From: Faecalibacterium sp.
GTDB lineage: Bacteria > Bacillota > Clostridia > Oscillospirales > Ruminococcaceae
Direction: 5' to 3'
NCBI GenBank assembly: GCA_020025825.1
Contig: JAHHRL010000014.1
Coordinates: 1-47,474, forward strand
DNA: 47,474 nucleotides
Both the position numbers and the translations under genes were made by a program. Positions 15,666 through 25,174 of the stretch are shown here, in pieces (positions within the stretch are counted from its first letter, which is position 1; the number at the start of each line of letters is the position of its first letter). The notes beneath the pieces are model-generated. The model did not search any database. It was given only the letters and a program-made list of their open reading frames with translations, and was not told the origin of the DNA.

Positions 15666-17015
15666 TTGAATCATCGTATCACTGTAGCAGGTCGGCAATT
15701 CTCACTGTTTCAGATGACGTGGCCTGTTTTTATCGAATTGCTGCTGCAAATGCTGGTGGGCAATATCGACCAGATTATGCTTAGCCAGTATAACGATACT
15801 GCGGTTGCAGCTGTGGGTAATGCCAACCAGATTATGACCACGCTTATTTTAAGCTTTAGCGTTATTTGTCTTGCGGCTACCATTATGTTAAGTCAATATC
15901 TGGGTGCGCAGGAAACAAAAAAAGTAGAGCAAATCTACACGTTGGCAGTGGGGCTGAACCTTGTTATTAGCATTGTACTTACTACAGTGCTGCTAATTGG
16001 TGCCGATGCGTTGTTCGAGATAATGAAGGTTCCTGTCGAAGCACGTGCCGAAGCAAAAAGCTACCTCATCATTACGGCTTTGAGCTTGCCTTGTCAGGCG
16101 ATGATGCTTACCTTTAGTGCATTTTTGCGTGCACATGCCAAAATGCTGGTTATTATGTGCAGCACCGGCCTAATCAATCTAATCAATATTGTGGGCAATG
16201 CGGTGTTTATCTATGGTATCGGACCATTTCCTCAACTTGGTGCAGCAGGCGCCGCAGTTTCGACCAGTATCTGCCGTACGGCAGGCATGATTTTGATGAT
16301 ACTGGCCTTTTTCCGCACAATTCCGGGTGCGTGCATTAGCCGTAAGCATCTTACGCCTTTTCCCAAAGATGTATTGTGCAGATTTTTGCGTATTGGACTG
16401 CCCTCTGGCGGTGAGGGCCTGTCCTATAATCTCTCGCAGTCTATCAGTTTGATTTTTGTAAATATGATGGGCACCTATGCGGTAACAACCCGTATGTATA
16501 CGGTAATGTTCGCACAAGTTTGCTATATGCTAATCAATGCGGTAAGCCAAGCAGCTGCGATTGTGATTGGCTATTGTATCGGCGCACGGGATTTTGACCA
16601 AGCAGACCGCCAAAACTGGCGGGTGTTAAAAATCTTTACGCCAATATCCATGGTTTTGGCAGTGTTGCTGGCTGTTTTTGCAAAGCCGCTTTTTGGGCTG
16701 TTCAGCAGCGACCCGCAGGTAATTGCTTTGGGCCAGCAGGTGCTTTGGGTAGATGTTCTTCTGGAACTGGGGCGCTGCTTTAACATTGTGCTGGTGCGTA
16801 ATCTGCAAGCTGTGGGCGATGTGGCATTCCCTGTAACGATTGGCATTTGCAGCCAGTGGATTATAGGTGTTGGCGTTGCTTATCTGCTGGGCATCCATTG
16901 CGGACTGGGACTTGTAGGTGTTTGGCTTGCTTTTATGCTGGACGAAAATCTGCGAGCAATAATTTTTGTCATTCGATGGAAAAAAGGCCGCTGGCGCAGC
17001 ATTAAAACGGTATAA
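15666..17015 (+). CDS. MATE family efflux transporter
   Basis: A 449-residue polytopic membrane protein with the twelve-helix, two-repeat pattern of the MATE family, which exports drugs or metabolites by Na+ or H+ antiport. The N-terminal MTWPVFIELLLQMLVGNIDQIMLSQ and the first-half VGNANQI are characteristic. I place the start at TTG 15666, 8 bases after AAAGGAG; the longer frame from 15597 begins inside the promoter. The length matches the family. The substrate cannot be told from sequence. Confidence 0.9.
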   Translation: MNHRITVAGRQFSLFQMTWPVFIELLLQMLVGNIDQIMLSQYNDTAVAAVGNANQIMTTLILSFSVICLAATIMLSQYLGAQETKKVEQIYTLAVGLNLVISIVLTTVLLIGADALFEIMKVPVEARAEAKSYLIITALSLPCQAMMLTFSAFLRAHAKMLVIMCSTGLINLINIVGNAVFIYGIGPFPQLGAAGAAVSTSICRTAGMILMILAFFRTIPGACISRKHLTPFPKDVLCRFLRIGLPSGGEGLSYNLSQSISLIFVNMMGTYAVTTRMYTVMFAQVCYMLINAVSQAAAIVIGYCIGARDFDQADRQNWRVLKIFTPISMVLAVLLAVFAKPLFGLFSSDPQVIALGQQVLWVDVLLELGRCFNIVLVRNLQAVGDVAFPVTIGICSQWIIGVGVAYLLGIHCGLGLVGVWLAFMLDENLRAIIFVIRWKKGRWRSIKTV

Positions 17016-17079
17016 CTTATTTGTCAATTTCAAAAGTGCATATTGTGGCGCTGGCCGCAGCAAGATACAGGTTCTTATT

Positions 17080-17116
17080 AGCCATCTGCTTCTAAATGGA
17101 AGTGGGTGGCTTTTTT
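17080..17116 (+). terminator. Terminator of the MATE gene
   Basis: A 13-bp stem (17080-17092 with 17099-17111, three wobbles) with a 6-base loop and T6. Confidence 0.82.
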
Positions 17117-17123
17117 GTATATA

Positions 17124-17162
17124 GGGTAAAAGAAAGGCAGAAAGCTAAAATAGCTTTCTGCC
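17124..17162 (-). terminator. Terminator of the minus-strand membrane protein gene
   Basis: A perfect 12-bp inverted repeat (17136-17147 with 17151-17162) with a 3-base loop. On the minus strand it is followed by a T-rich tract (TTTCTTTTACCC), so it fits the gene ending at 17277. Confidence 0.7.
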
Positions 17163-17276
17163 AGATGGTACGGCTGTAATGGGATACACACTGCCGGTGC
17201 ATTTTTGATTTTTAGTTCTGCGTCTGGTTGCTGTTCGTTACGGTTGGAGAAAAAATAATATTTATTAAAAGGTAAG

Positions 17277-18200
17277 CTAACCGGTAATGTCCTGATATTC
17301 TTGGGTGCCAATATCACTCCAAGCGGTTCGCCCCGATGCCACCACTCTTCCGTCGTCAATGGAATAAGCGTACATATCCAGAATATTTGTGTTCAAAAAG
17401 CCGTAGGAGCCATCTGAGTTTTTTTCGCTGCGATAAAGTACATATAATAAGCACTTTTGATTGTCGGAGAACCGGTCGTACCGAATGTAGGTGATGCTTG
17501 ATTCGTCCTCAGATACAATCAATTCGGGGTCACCTTTTGAGGTGTAGGATTCTTTTGGATAGCTGGATGTAACGTCAGAAGAACCTTTTAGCGATTCGGG
17601 GAGATTTTGGTAAACAGCGTGTTCACCAGTGAAGATTAACGCAAATTCTTCGTTTTCAAACTGGTCTTCAGGTTGGCTATCAGGTGTGGGCTGAGGGGTG
17701 GGTACAGCAGGTGTGTTTTGAGAGTTAGATTGGACTTCAAAAGAAGGGGGAGCTTTGCCTGCCCAGCACTCCCAACGCATATAAAAAATGCCTTCCTTTT
17801 TGTAAATGGAGTATGTACTGGAGTCTAACCAGACGTTATGTTCTACAAGAAGCGTATCTCCGTAGTCTTTCAATTCCACATCCCAAGGAAAAGAAAAAAC
17901 AAAAATGAAAAATAATGTATAAAAAATAGGAATTGCTAACCCCCATACCAGAATTTTAAGCAGTGCACGCATCCATGTGAAATGTATTATTTTCCAAGGG
18001 ACGCAGGTTAAAATAATTAATCCAATAAAAAGACACACGCCACATATTGCAAACATAATTTGCCGAAAGTTCAAAACCCATTCTCTGGGAATGCATCCTT
18101 CTGGTGTTTGGTATATAACAATTAAAGGAAATGCAGATACTGCAATAAGGATAGCAAGGAAAACCAGTAGACATTTTTTATAAACAGATGGATTCGTCAT
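17277..18200 (-). CDS. Membrane protein of unknown function
   Basis: I do not recognise a family. The ATG at 18200 has a strong site (GGAGGTATTCTAT) and gives 307 residues. Three hydrophobic segments (about 9-31, 45-67 and 80-104) are followed by a soluble domain of about 200 residues. That domain contains a Pro/Gln/Asp-rich linker near 163-181 (PAVPTPQPTPDSQP) and a C-terminal part with several Tyr and Asp/Ser clusters. The soluble part is probably extracytoplasmic. A TATAAT at 18259-18264 on the minus strand may be its -10. It stands alone between terminators. Confidence 0.7.
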   Translation of the reverse strand: MTNPSVYKKCLLVFLAILIAVSAFPLIVIYQTPEGCIPREWVLNFRQIMFAICGVCLFIGLIILTCVPWKIIHFTWMRALLKILVWGLAIPIFYTLFFIFVFSFPWDVELKDYGDTLLVEHNVWLDSSTYSIYKKEGIFYMRWECWAGKAPPSFEVQSNSQNTPAVPTPQPTPDSQPEDQFENEEFALIFTGEHAVYQNLPESLKGSSDVTSSYPKESYTSKGDPELIVSEDESSITYIRYDRFSDNQKCLLYVLYRSEKNSDGSYGFLNTNILDMYAYSIDDGRVVASGRTAWSDIGTQEYQDITG

Positions 18201-18720
18201 ATAGAATACCTCCGAATACAATGCATGATACTTAAAGATAAGAAATATATACAATTCTATTATACTGCAATAAAACAAGCAAGAATATGTTCTTTTTGCT
18301 TGTTTGCATTTTGATATAAGGATTTCTATCATGGATAAAGGCGCATTGTGTGCGGCAGTACAAAAGCAACAAGGGAATGTGGGTGGCGGAAATTTCATCG
18401 GTGTGAGATTGGAAGCAGCAAAATTAACAGGTTACGTTGGGAATATAGAAAAGTGATGAAACTGGAGGCTGTATAACAAAAAACGGCTGCCCTTAAGGAC
18501 AGCCGCAAAACGATACTTGAAAGATTTTGGCCTGTAGATGCGAATATACGAAATTATGCATATTGGCAAAATGAATCAATGGCGGTTACTGTTATTTTCA
18601 GTATCTGTCAAAATGGAAATAGTGGAGGGTATTGTTATAGCGGCAATCCTCATAGGTTTCCATGGGGTTGATATGACAATGGTAGTCAATAATTGGCATT
18701 TTTTCTGTGTGCGTAAAGTG
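18201..18720. other. Intergenic stretch without a supported gene
   Basis: It holds the probable -10 of the gene to the left and the terminator of the uxaBA operon (18478-18505). The + strand frame from 18538 overlaps the end of uxaA and has no ribosome-binding site. No RNA gene was recognised. Confidence 0.5.
18478..18505 (-). terminator. Probable terminator of the uxaBA operon
   Basis: On the minus strand, the CGGCTGTCC/GGGCAGCCG-type hairpin (18484-18505, one mismatch) is followed by T6. It is 215 bases past the uxaA stop. Confidence 0.65.
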
Positions 18721-20193
18721 TCACAGTACAATACCATCCTTGAAAATGGATATTTCACGGAATCCTTTTTCTTCGTTTTTTGTTTGTTTGCCAGAACTGA
18801 TTGCAATTACTTGTTCCATCAAATCATGTGCACATGCATCTAAGGTACGGGAGCCGTCCGCTGCAACACCGGCATTAAAGTCAATCCAGCCGGATTTCTT
18901 TTCTGCTAAGGGCGTGTTGGTAGCAATTTTCATAGTGGGGGCAGGAGCACCAAAAGGCGTGCCACGCCCAGTAGTAAACAAAATAAGATGTGCACCTGCG
19001 GCAGTTAGTGCAGTGGAAGATACCAAGTCATTTCCCGGGCCGTAAAGCAGGTTTAAGCCCTTAGCGGTTACCGATTCGCCATAATCGATTACGTCTACAA
19101 TAGGGGCGCTGCCGCCTTTCTGTACACATCCACAGGATTTGTCTTCCAATGTGGTAATGCCGCCCTGCTTGTTGCCGGGACTGGGATTGTCATACACGAC
19201 TTCGTTATGCCGGATAAAGTAGTTCTTGAACCCGTTAATCATATTGACGGCTTTGTCAAAAACAGGTTTGTTTATGCAGCGATTCAGCAAAAATCCTTCT
19301 GCACCAAACATTTCGGGCACCTCTGTCAGCACAGTAGAGCCGCCTTGTGCAACGAGCATATCAGAAAAACGCCCCACAACCGGATTGGCGGTAATGCCGG
19401 AAAGACCGTCTGAACCACCGCATTTCATGCCGACAACCAGCTCGGAAACAGGGATTGGCTCCCGGTGGAACTGACCGGCAAAAGCCGCACACTGCTGCAG
19501 TAAGCTGCGTCCCTCGGCGAATTCATCCGCAACCTGTTGGCAGGTTAAAAAGCGGATGCGCTCAGGGTCAAAGTCACCTAGTTCGGCTGCAAATTGTTCG
19601 TGTGTAAGATTTTCGCACCCAAGCCCTAACACAAGTACAGCGCCTGCATTCGGGTGGCGAGCCAGCGCAGCCAGCAGTTTACGTGTTTGAGCATGGTCTG
19701 CGCCTGTTTGGGAGCAGCCAAAAGGATGCGGGAAAGCATACAGGCCATCAATCGAGCCGGAAACCAAATCCTGATTTTGCTGAACCAGAGCCTTTGCTAC
19801 GTCATTGACACAGCCAACGGTAGGTAAAATCCAAATTTCATTTCGGATGCCTGCTTTGCCGTCCTTGCGGCGATACCCCTGAAAAGTTTGTGCAGGAACA
19901 GAAGCGATGGGGAAAATCTGCGGTTGATAGGAGTACTGGATAGTATCAGAAAGATTGGTTGTCATGTTATGGGTGTGCACCCAGTCACCCGGCTGAATAG
20001 TGGTAGTGGCGTGGCCAATAGGAAAACCATATTTAATCACATTGGCAGATTCCATCAAGGGTGATAAAGCCATTTTATGCCCTTGGGGGATTGTTTCCTT
20101 TGCAGTAATATCCGCAAAAACAGTTCCTGCGGGAATTTCATGCAAGGCCACAGCTACATTATCCTGTGGGTGTATCTTGACAAAATCAGACAT
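18721..20193 (-). CDS. uxaA: Altronate dehydratase
   Basis: A 490-residue cytoplasmic enzyme that dehydrates D-altronate to 2-keto-3-deoxygluconate in galacturonate breakdown. The N-terminal SAF-like domain (about 1-90, with HTHNM) is followed by the long UxaA catalytic domain, including MKCGGSDGLSG, CGCVQKGG and the C-terminal FTTGRGTPFGAPAPTMKIATN. The length matches the family (about 495). The ATG at 20193 follows GGGAGATACCT; the upstream extension to 20223 overlaps uxaB. It is the second gene of a two-gene operon, 13 bases after uxaB. Confidence 0.95.
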   Translation of the reverse strand: MSDFVKIHPQDNVAVALHEIPAGTVFADITAKETIPQGHKMALSPLMESANVIKYGFPIGHATTTIQPGDWVHTHNMTTNLSDTIQYSYQPQIFPIASVPAQTFQGYRRKDGKAGIRNEIWILPTVGCVNDVAKALVQQNQDLVSGSIDGLYAFPHPFGCSQTGADHAQTRKLLAALARHPNAGAVLVLGLGCENLTHEQFAAELGDFDPERIRFLTCQQVADEFAEGRSLLQQCAAFAGQFHREPIPVSELVVGMKCGGSDGLSGITANPVVGRFSDMLVAQGGSTVLTEVPEMFGAEGFLLNRCINKPVFDKAVNMINGFKNYFIRHNEVVYDNPSPGNKQGGITTLEDKSCGCVQKGGSAPIVDVIDYGESVTAKGLNLLYGPGNDLVSSTALTAAGAHLILFTTGRGTPFGAPAPTMKIATNTPLAEKKSGWIDFNAGVAADGSRTLDACAHDLMEQVIAISSGKQTKNEEKGFREISIFKDGIVL

Positions 20194-20206
20194 AGGTATC
20201 TCCCTT

Positions 20207-21706
20207 TTATAAGCAGGACTCATAGGCTGCGATGGCGCCCTCGGTACGAATCTTTTTTAGGTTTGCGACAGTAGCTGCCTCAAAACCGGGAATCTGAGTT
20301 AAATCACGCCCCCACATTTTTTGGTTGGTCATAACAGCGTGCACCAATTCTTCCACAGAGTTGTTGCGATGGTCATAATAGAACTCCAGAACCCAACGGT
20401 CGTCGGAGCAAAGATAGGTGTTGCCCTTAGAACGGCGGCAAACCAGACCCTTTTCGTTCAGCTCCTGAATATCGTTGGAGAAAAATGCAATATATGCTGC
20501 AAAGCTCATGGTTAGGCAAGTGGGGAGCTGACCCTTTAATGCATAATACTCCAGAAAACTGGGCATATTACGTGCCTTCCACTTCGAGGTGGAGTTTAGG
20601 GAAATGCTCATCAACTCATGGTTAACAAAGGGGTTGTTGAAGCGGTCTTGTACGGCACTGGCAAAGTTTTCTAAGTCGCTGCGGTCTAAGGGCAGGGTGG
20701 GGATAACCTCATCGTACAGCATCTTGTTCATGTAGCCACGGATGGTATTGTCAGCCATACAGTCACGCACAATATCGTAGCCGCCAAGATAAGCACCCAG
20801 TACAAATCCGGTATGAGCACCGTTTAGAATGCGGACCTTACGCTTTTTGTAAGGAGTTACATCGGGAACTACAGGGCAGTTCAAACCGGCAGCCTTAAAG
20901 GGCAGTTTGTTTTCCAACCAGGCGGGACCTTCAATATTCCATACGCCGAATACTTCACCTACGTCCAGCACAGCATCGTGATAGTTGCTTTCTTGTTCCA
21001 AACGTTCTAACTCAGATGCATCACGAATGCGGCCCGGTACAATGCGGTCTACTAATGTGGAACAGAAAGTGCATTTATCGTTTACATAGGTGCGGAAATC
21101 GTCTTCCAAGTTCCATTGGTCAACATATAGGTTGATGCACTTTTGCAGTTCTCGTCCGTTGTTGTCAATTAGCTCACAAGGAAGTATTACGAGGCCGCCT
21201 TTACCAGCTTTATAGCGTGTATACAACACTTGAGTTAGTTTGCCGGGAAAGGAGGAACAGGGGCGATCCTCTAAACGGCAGGCGGGGTCATATACAATAC
21301 CAGCCTCGGTCGTGTTTGATACCACAAATTCCAAATCGTCAGAAACAGCAAAGTCCATCATTGCCTGAAAGCCCTCAGCATCATACGGATCCAGACAGCG
21401 TGAAACAGAAGAAATAACACGTTTGCGGTCTACTTTTTTGCCATTTTCATTGCCACGAAGATACAAAGTGTACAGACCGTCTTGCTCATTTAAGCAGCGG
21501 CATACCGGAGAAGAACTCTGGATAGGCGTTACAATAACACATTTACCGTTCCAATTGGTCAATTCATTGGACATATCGAACCAGTAATCGACAAAAGCTC
21601 GCAGAAAGTTTCCCTCGCCGAACTGCATTACTTTTTCAGGGGCGCTTTTCAGTAGGTAGCCGGTATAACCAATGTCCTGCAACCTTGCATAATTTAGTTG
21701 TTCCAT
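20207..21706 (-). CDS. uxaB: Tagaturonate reductase (altronate oxidoreductase)
   Basis: A 499-residue member of the mannitol dehydrogenase family that reduces D-tagaturonate to D-altronate with NADH, the step before UxaA. Recognisable parts are the N-terminal MQFGEGNFLRAFVDYWFD (the family's NAD-binding region) and VRILNGAHTGFVLGAYLGGYD with the active-site region. The ATG at 21706 follows GGAGGACAAATACT; the longer frame from 21952 would overlap the divergent regulator. uxaC and the KDG kinase/aldolase genes are not in the window. Confidence 0.93.
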   Translation of the reverse strand: MEQLNYARLQDIGYTGYLLKSAPEKVMQFGEGNFLRAFVDYWFDMSNELTNWNGKCVIVTPIQSSSPVCRCLNEQDGLYTLYLRGNENGKKVDRKRVISSVSRCLDPYDAEGFQAMMDFAVSDDLEFVVSNTTEAGIVYDPACRLEDRPCSSFPGKLTQVLYTRYKAGKGGLVILPCELIDNNGRELQKCINLYVDQWNLEDDFRTYVNDKCTFCSTLVDRIVPGRIRDASELERLEQESNYHDAVLDVGEVFGVWNIEGPAWLENKLPFKAAGLNCPVVPDVTPYKKRKVRILNGAHTGFVLGAYLGGYDIVRDCMADNTIRGYMNKMLYDEVIPTLPLDRSDLENFASAVQDRFNNPFVNHELMSISLNSTSKWKARNMPSFLEYYALKGQLPTCLTMSFAAYIAFFSNDIQELNEKGLVCRRSKGNTYLCSDDRWVLEFYYDHRNNSVEELVHAVMTNQKMWGRDLTQIPGFEAATVANLKKIRTEGAIAAYESCL

Positions 21707-21793
21707 AGTATTTGTCCTCCATATAAACGAGTGCTTAGCGTACAAACTTACTATTGCCTCTAGTATATATTCAAAGTATTTAACTAAAAGAGC

Positions 21794-21822
21794 TTGAATT
21801 GCGAAAAAACATTGTATATATT
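21794..21822 (+). promoter_or_regulatory. Promoter of the AraC-type regulator
   Basis: -35 TTGAAT (21794-21799), a 17-base spacer and -10 TATATT (21817-21822), about 60 bases before the ATG. It lies in the 177-base divergent region shared with uxaB, a natural place for regulator binding. Confidence 0.6.
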
Positions 21823-21883
21823 GCTGATGAAATAATTGACAGAGATGGTAAAGGTGGGGTATCCTGAAAAAAAGGAGGTATGC

Positions 21884-22768
21884 ATGATGGTTTTGCAACC
21901 CCAAAATTTTGATCCTCGCCAACAAATGAAAGCAACGGCATACGAGCTGCAATATAAAAGAGACAGGTACTTAAAAAATGTAGAGCTGCATCACCACGAT
22001 TTTTACGAAATTTATTTTTTAGTTTCAGGGTGTGTTACCTACACAATAGAAAGCAAACTTTATCGTGTTATGCCGGGAGATTTATTGCTGATTAGTCCGA
22101 TGGAATTACATCAGGTACATATCAAGCCGGAAATGGATACCTACGAAAGATATGTCTTATGGGTGGATTCCAAGATGGTGCAGCAATTATCTACGCTGCA
22201 AACAGATTTGAGCCGATGCTTGGACCCAACGGACCCCGGATACAGCAATCAGTTTCGGTTGGATTTAGATAGTCAGCATCTGATTAGATACTTAATGGAG
22301 TCTCTATATCAGGAAACGCAGATTAAAAGTTACGGCTCGGATTTGCTTCAGATGAATTTGCTTACACAGCTGTTGGTTACAATCAATCGGCTGGCTTCAC
22401 AAGAAAATGAATATTTGGAAGATACGGTCAGGACAAGTAAACCTGTAATGCAGGCTATTTCGTATATCAATCAACACTATAGCGAAGCACTTTCGCTGGA
22501 ACAATTGGCTGAGCAGCTTTATGTAAGCAAATACCATCTGAGTCATGAATTTCAACGAGTGGTAGGCACCAGTGTATGTCGCTATATTCGAAAAAAGCGT
22601 TTGATGATTGCCCGGCAGCGCCTTTCTGCAGGAGAAAAACCAAATGATGTATATATGGCTTGTGGGTTTGGTGATTATGCGGGCTTTTACAAGGCATTTA
22701 AGGGAGAGTATGGAATATCTCCCAGAGAATACACACAAGAACAACAAAAAGAAAATCAAGAATTGTAA
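21884..22768 (+). CDS. AraC family transcriptional regulator, probably of uxaBA
   Basis: A 294-residue regulator with an N-terminal cupin-like sensor domain (HHHDFYEIYFLVSG, MPGDLLLISPMELHQV) and a C-terminal pair of helix-turn-helix motifs (about 195-290; LSLEQLAEQLYVSKYHLSHEF, then DVYMACGFGDYAGFYKAFK). The ATG at 21884 follows AAAGGAGGTATGC; two ATG codons are adjacent. Being divergent from uxaBA, it most likely responds to a uronate or its metabolite; that is inferred from position only. Confidence 0.9.
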   Translation: MMVLQPQNFDPRQQMKATAYELQYKRDRYLKNVELHHHDFYEIYFLVSGCVTYTIESKLYRVMPGDLLLISPMELHQVHIKPEMDTYERYVLWVDSKMVQQLSTLQTDLSRCLDPTDPGYSNQFRLDLDSQHLIRYLMESLYQETQIKSYGSDLLQMNLLTQLLVTINRLASQENEYLEDTVRTSKPVMQAISYINQHYSEALSLEQLAEQLYVSKYHLSHEFQRVVGTSVCRYIRKKRLMIARQRLSAGEKPNDVYMACGFGDYAGFYKAFKGEYGISPREYTQEQQKENQEL

Positions 22769-23328
22769 GCAATCAGAAGAAAGTCGTATGCAGAAAGGAA
22801 TCATCCGGTCGGCTGTATATACCAAAGCGTTTTTGGCTTACATCTGCCGCTGTTGCTTTTTATACTGTTTATCCGATTCCCGCTTTGTTGGATGTTTGTG
22901 ACAAGCGTAAAACCAGAGCAGAAGCTATATGGTGATGCTGCATACTAGCCCGAAAACATAATGTGGGAAGCCTATGCAAAGCCGTAATGTGAAGAGTAAA
23001 AGTGGTGCAGTAAATTTTGCTGCACCACTTTTTTTATTCAAAATAACAGCCGAAAGATACCTGTTAAAAGTTTTTAAGAGAAAATAAAATTGTTTATGCT
23101 GCCCATAAATAAAACAGGAGAGGCATATAATAAGGTAAATGTTTCGATAGAATGTTAAAAATATGGCAATTGCAATGACCGTATAAGGACAACGTATGAC
23201 GACAATGTGAAAAGACACAATTGCATATGGAAATATATAGTGCTTTTTGTATAATTTGGAGTATAATATAAAAAGAATAGTAAAGATTGCTGCTTTAAGC
23301 GACTATCTTTAATAGAAAGGTATTCAAT
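22769..23328. other. Intergenic region between AraC and GntR regulators
   Basis: No gene with a proper start is visible; short frames around 22788-22960 lack ribosome-binding sites. It contains the terminator at 23001-23036. Two TATAAT boxes (23250-23255 and 23262-23267) about 60-80 bases before the GntR gene have no good -35. Confidence 0.45.
23001..23036 (+). terminator. Strong intrinsic terminator
   Basis: A perfect 10-bp stem (23001-23010 with 23020-23029) with a 9-base loop and T8. It is 230 bases past the AraC-type gene, the only upstream + strand gene it could serve. Confidence 0.85.
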
Positions 23329-24033
23329 ATGTATTTTTTGAAAGATATACAGGCTCCCATGTCAACGATTGATGTATACAATGACTTGTGCCGCCGCATC
23401 GTCACAGTAGAGCTGGAGCCCGGAATGAAAATAAGCGAAAACTCGATGAGTGCGGAATATGGTGTATCTCGATCGGTTTTGCGTTCGGCCTTTGTGCGGC
23501 TGCAGCAAACAAATTTAATTGAAGTATATCCCCAGAGGGGAACCTTTGTAAAAAAACTGGATCAGGAATATATTCGCAGTGCAGCAATGATTCGTTATGT
23601 TGTGGAACGAGATGCAGTCTATGACATCTTGCAGAATCATAGAGATGTACAAACGCTGTGTTCGGATTTGAAAAAAATAATTTCCGATATGGAAGCTGAC
23701 CTAGCAGATGGCAGTGGTACAGCAATCAGTGATTTCAAAACACAAAATGCAGAGTTTCATTTGAGAATTATTAAAGAGTGCTTTCCAATCCATACATTGA
23801 ACCTTTTGTACGAGATTCGTGTGCATCTTGCTCAATGGACCAATGTTGATGTTGCGTATCAAAATATCGAACAAGATGTCATAAATCAAAATAAGGAAAT
23901 TGCACAGGCGATTGAAACAGGGCATTTGCAGCCTGCTTTGCGCAGAATAAAAGAGCATTTTGAGATGCTGGTGAGCAACGGAGATTTGATGCGGCAAGTG
24001 CACCCGGACTATTTTAATACGAAAGCAGAATAA
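23329..24033 (+). CDS. GntR family regulator (FadR/FCD subfamily)
   Basis: A 234-residue transcription factor. A winged helix-turn-helix occupies about residues 13-77 (MSAEYGVSRSVLRSAFVRLQQ, then the wing PQRGTFVKKL), and an all-helical FCD ligand domain about 85-220 (AEFHLRIIKECF and RRIKEHFEML hold likely metal/ligand His residues). The ATG at 23329 follows GAAAGG. It lies directly upstream of, and parallel to, the 2-hydroxyacyl-CoA dehydratase cluster and is its probable regulator. FCD proteins usually bind GT-N-AC palindromes, and one is present at 24237. An 8-bp TGTATACA also lies inside this gene (23373-23380), which might allow autoregulation. Confidence 0.9.
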   Translation: MYFLKDIQAPMSTIDVYNDLCRRIVTVELEPGMKISENSMSAEYGVSRSVLRSAFVRLQQTNLIEVYPQRGTFVKKLDQEYIRSAAMIRYVVERDAVYDILQNHRDVQTLCSDLKKIISDMEADLADGSGTAISDFKTQNAEFHLRIIKECFPIHTLNLLYEIRVHLAQWTNVDVAYQNIEQDVINQNKEIAQAIETGHLQPALRRIKEHFEMLVSNGDLMRQVHPDYFNTKAE

Positions 24034-24082
24034 TGTTTAATTATTAACAAAATATATGTTGTTTTTTTGTCAATAATGGCAC

Positions 24083-24111
24083 TTGTGTGTCGAATAAGTC
24101 GGTGCTATAAT
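24083..24111 (+). promoter_or_regulatory. Promoter of the 2-hydroxyacyl-CoA dehydratase operon
   Basis: -35 TTGTGT (24083-24088), a 17-base spacer and an extended -10 TGC-TATAAT (-10 at 24106-24111). Transcription from here would give a leader of about 230 bases before the activator gene. I recognise no known riboswitch or T-box in that leader. Confidence 0.75.
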
Positions 24112-24236
24112 ACCTATAGTTGTTATAAAAATAACATAATAGGACATTTGCGGCTATACTGCAAGACAATTGTTAGAATCCTTTGTGTTTTCAAGGTTGA
24201 TTAAAGGCTAAGAAGGGCAAAGGGTTTTATATTGAT

Positions 24237-24269
24237 GTAAACTTGTATACAAGTTTACAAGTTTACAAG
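24237..24269. promoter_or_regulatory. Candidate operator: perfect 22-bp palindrome plus direct repeat
   Basis: Bases 24237-24258 form a perfect 22-bp inverted repeat centred on TTGTATACAA, and the sequence continues with a tandem repeat of CAAGTTTA up to 24269. The GTATAC core fits the sites of GntR/FCD regulators. It is about 125 bases downstream of the predicted promoter and 82 bases before the activator ATG, so a bound protein could act as a roadblock. The regulator at 23329 is the obvious candidate. Confidence 0.65.
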
Positions 24270-24351
24270 AATTAAAGAAAAAGTGCAAGAATAACAATTC
24301 ACAAACGCATATTAAATTGTGTAAAATGATAATTGTAAGAAGGTGGCAGAT

Positions 24352-25134
24352 ATGTATACTTTAGGCATTGATATAGGATCTACTACTTCAAAGTGCGTGA
24401 TTTTGAAAGATGGCGTTGAGCGTGTAGCACAATCCATTGTTATAGCGGGAACCGGAACGGACGGCCCCCACCGTGCACTGGAACAAGCGCTTTCTCAAGC
24501 TGGGCTGCATTTTGAAGATATTTCGCATACAACAGCAACCGGATACGGCCGCAGCCGCTTTGAAAAAGCGGACAGCCAGGTCAGCGAGCTGAGTTGCCAT
24601 GCAAAGGGCGTACATATGGTTTTTCCTGAGGTACGTACTATTATTGATATCGGCGGCCAAGACGCAAAGGCAATTGCCTTAAATGATAACGGCCGCATGA
24701 TGAACTTTGTAATGAATGACAAATGTGCAGCAGGAACGGGCCGCTTCCTAGATGTCATGGCTACTATTTTGCAGTTGGACATCAGCGAACTGGAAAAGCA
24801 AGCTGCACTGGCACAAAATCCGGTTTCGATTTCTAACACCTGCACGGTTTTTGCAGAAAGCGAAGTTATCAGCCAGCTTTCGGCAGGTGCAAATTTGCCG
24901 GATCTGGTGGCAGGAATTTGTCAGTCTGTGGCTGGACGTGTAGCCGCTTTGGCGAAACGTGTTGGCGTAAAAGAAAAAGTGTGTATGAGCGGTGGCGTAG
25001 CTCAAAATGGAGGCGTGCGTGAAGCAATGGCACGAGAGCTGGGCACCGAAATCTTATATTCGCCTGATGCGCAGTTGATGGGTGCATTAGGAGCAGCACG
25101 TGCTGCATATGAAAAGGTGAAGGAACAGAGTTGA
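24352..25134 (+). CDS. 2-hydroxyacyl-CoA dehydratase activator (archerase, HadI/FldI/HgdC-like)
   Basis: A 260-residue ATPase of the ASKHA fold that uses ATP to push one electron onto the dehydratase. Visible features are the N-terminal phosphate loop GIDIGSTTSKCV, DIGGQDAK (99-106), the two cysteines that hold the inter-subunit [4Fe-4S] cluster (Cys125 in MNDKCAAGTG and Cys164 in SNTCTVFAESE) and GGVAQNGGV. The sequence is very like the activator of leucine and aromatic amino-acid fermenters. I start at ATG 24352, 8 bases after AAGAAGG, rather than the GTG at 24343. It is the first gene of the operon. Confidence 0.95.
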   Translation: MYTLGIDIGSTTSKCVILKDGVERVAQSIVIAGTGTDGPHRALEQALSQAGLHFEDISHTTATGYGRSRFEKADSQVSELSCHAKGVHMVFPEVRTIIDIGGQDAKAIALNDNGRMMNFVMNDKCAAGTGRFLDVMATILQLDISELEKQAALAQNPVSISNTCTVFAESEVISQLSAGANLPDLVAGICQSVAGRVAALAKRVGVKEKVCMSGGVAQNGGVREAMARELGTEILYSPDAQLMGALGAARAAYEKVKEQS

Positions 25135-25174
25135 TCGCTCTGTTAATCAATAGGAAAACAAGGAGGAAAAAACC

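Noticed and set aside
22788..22960. Small gene after the AraC-type regulator
   Set aside because: The frames are short, partly overlap the regulator, have no convincing ribosome-binding site and no recognised product.
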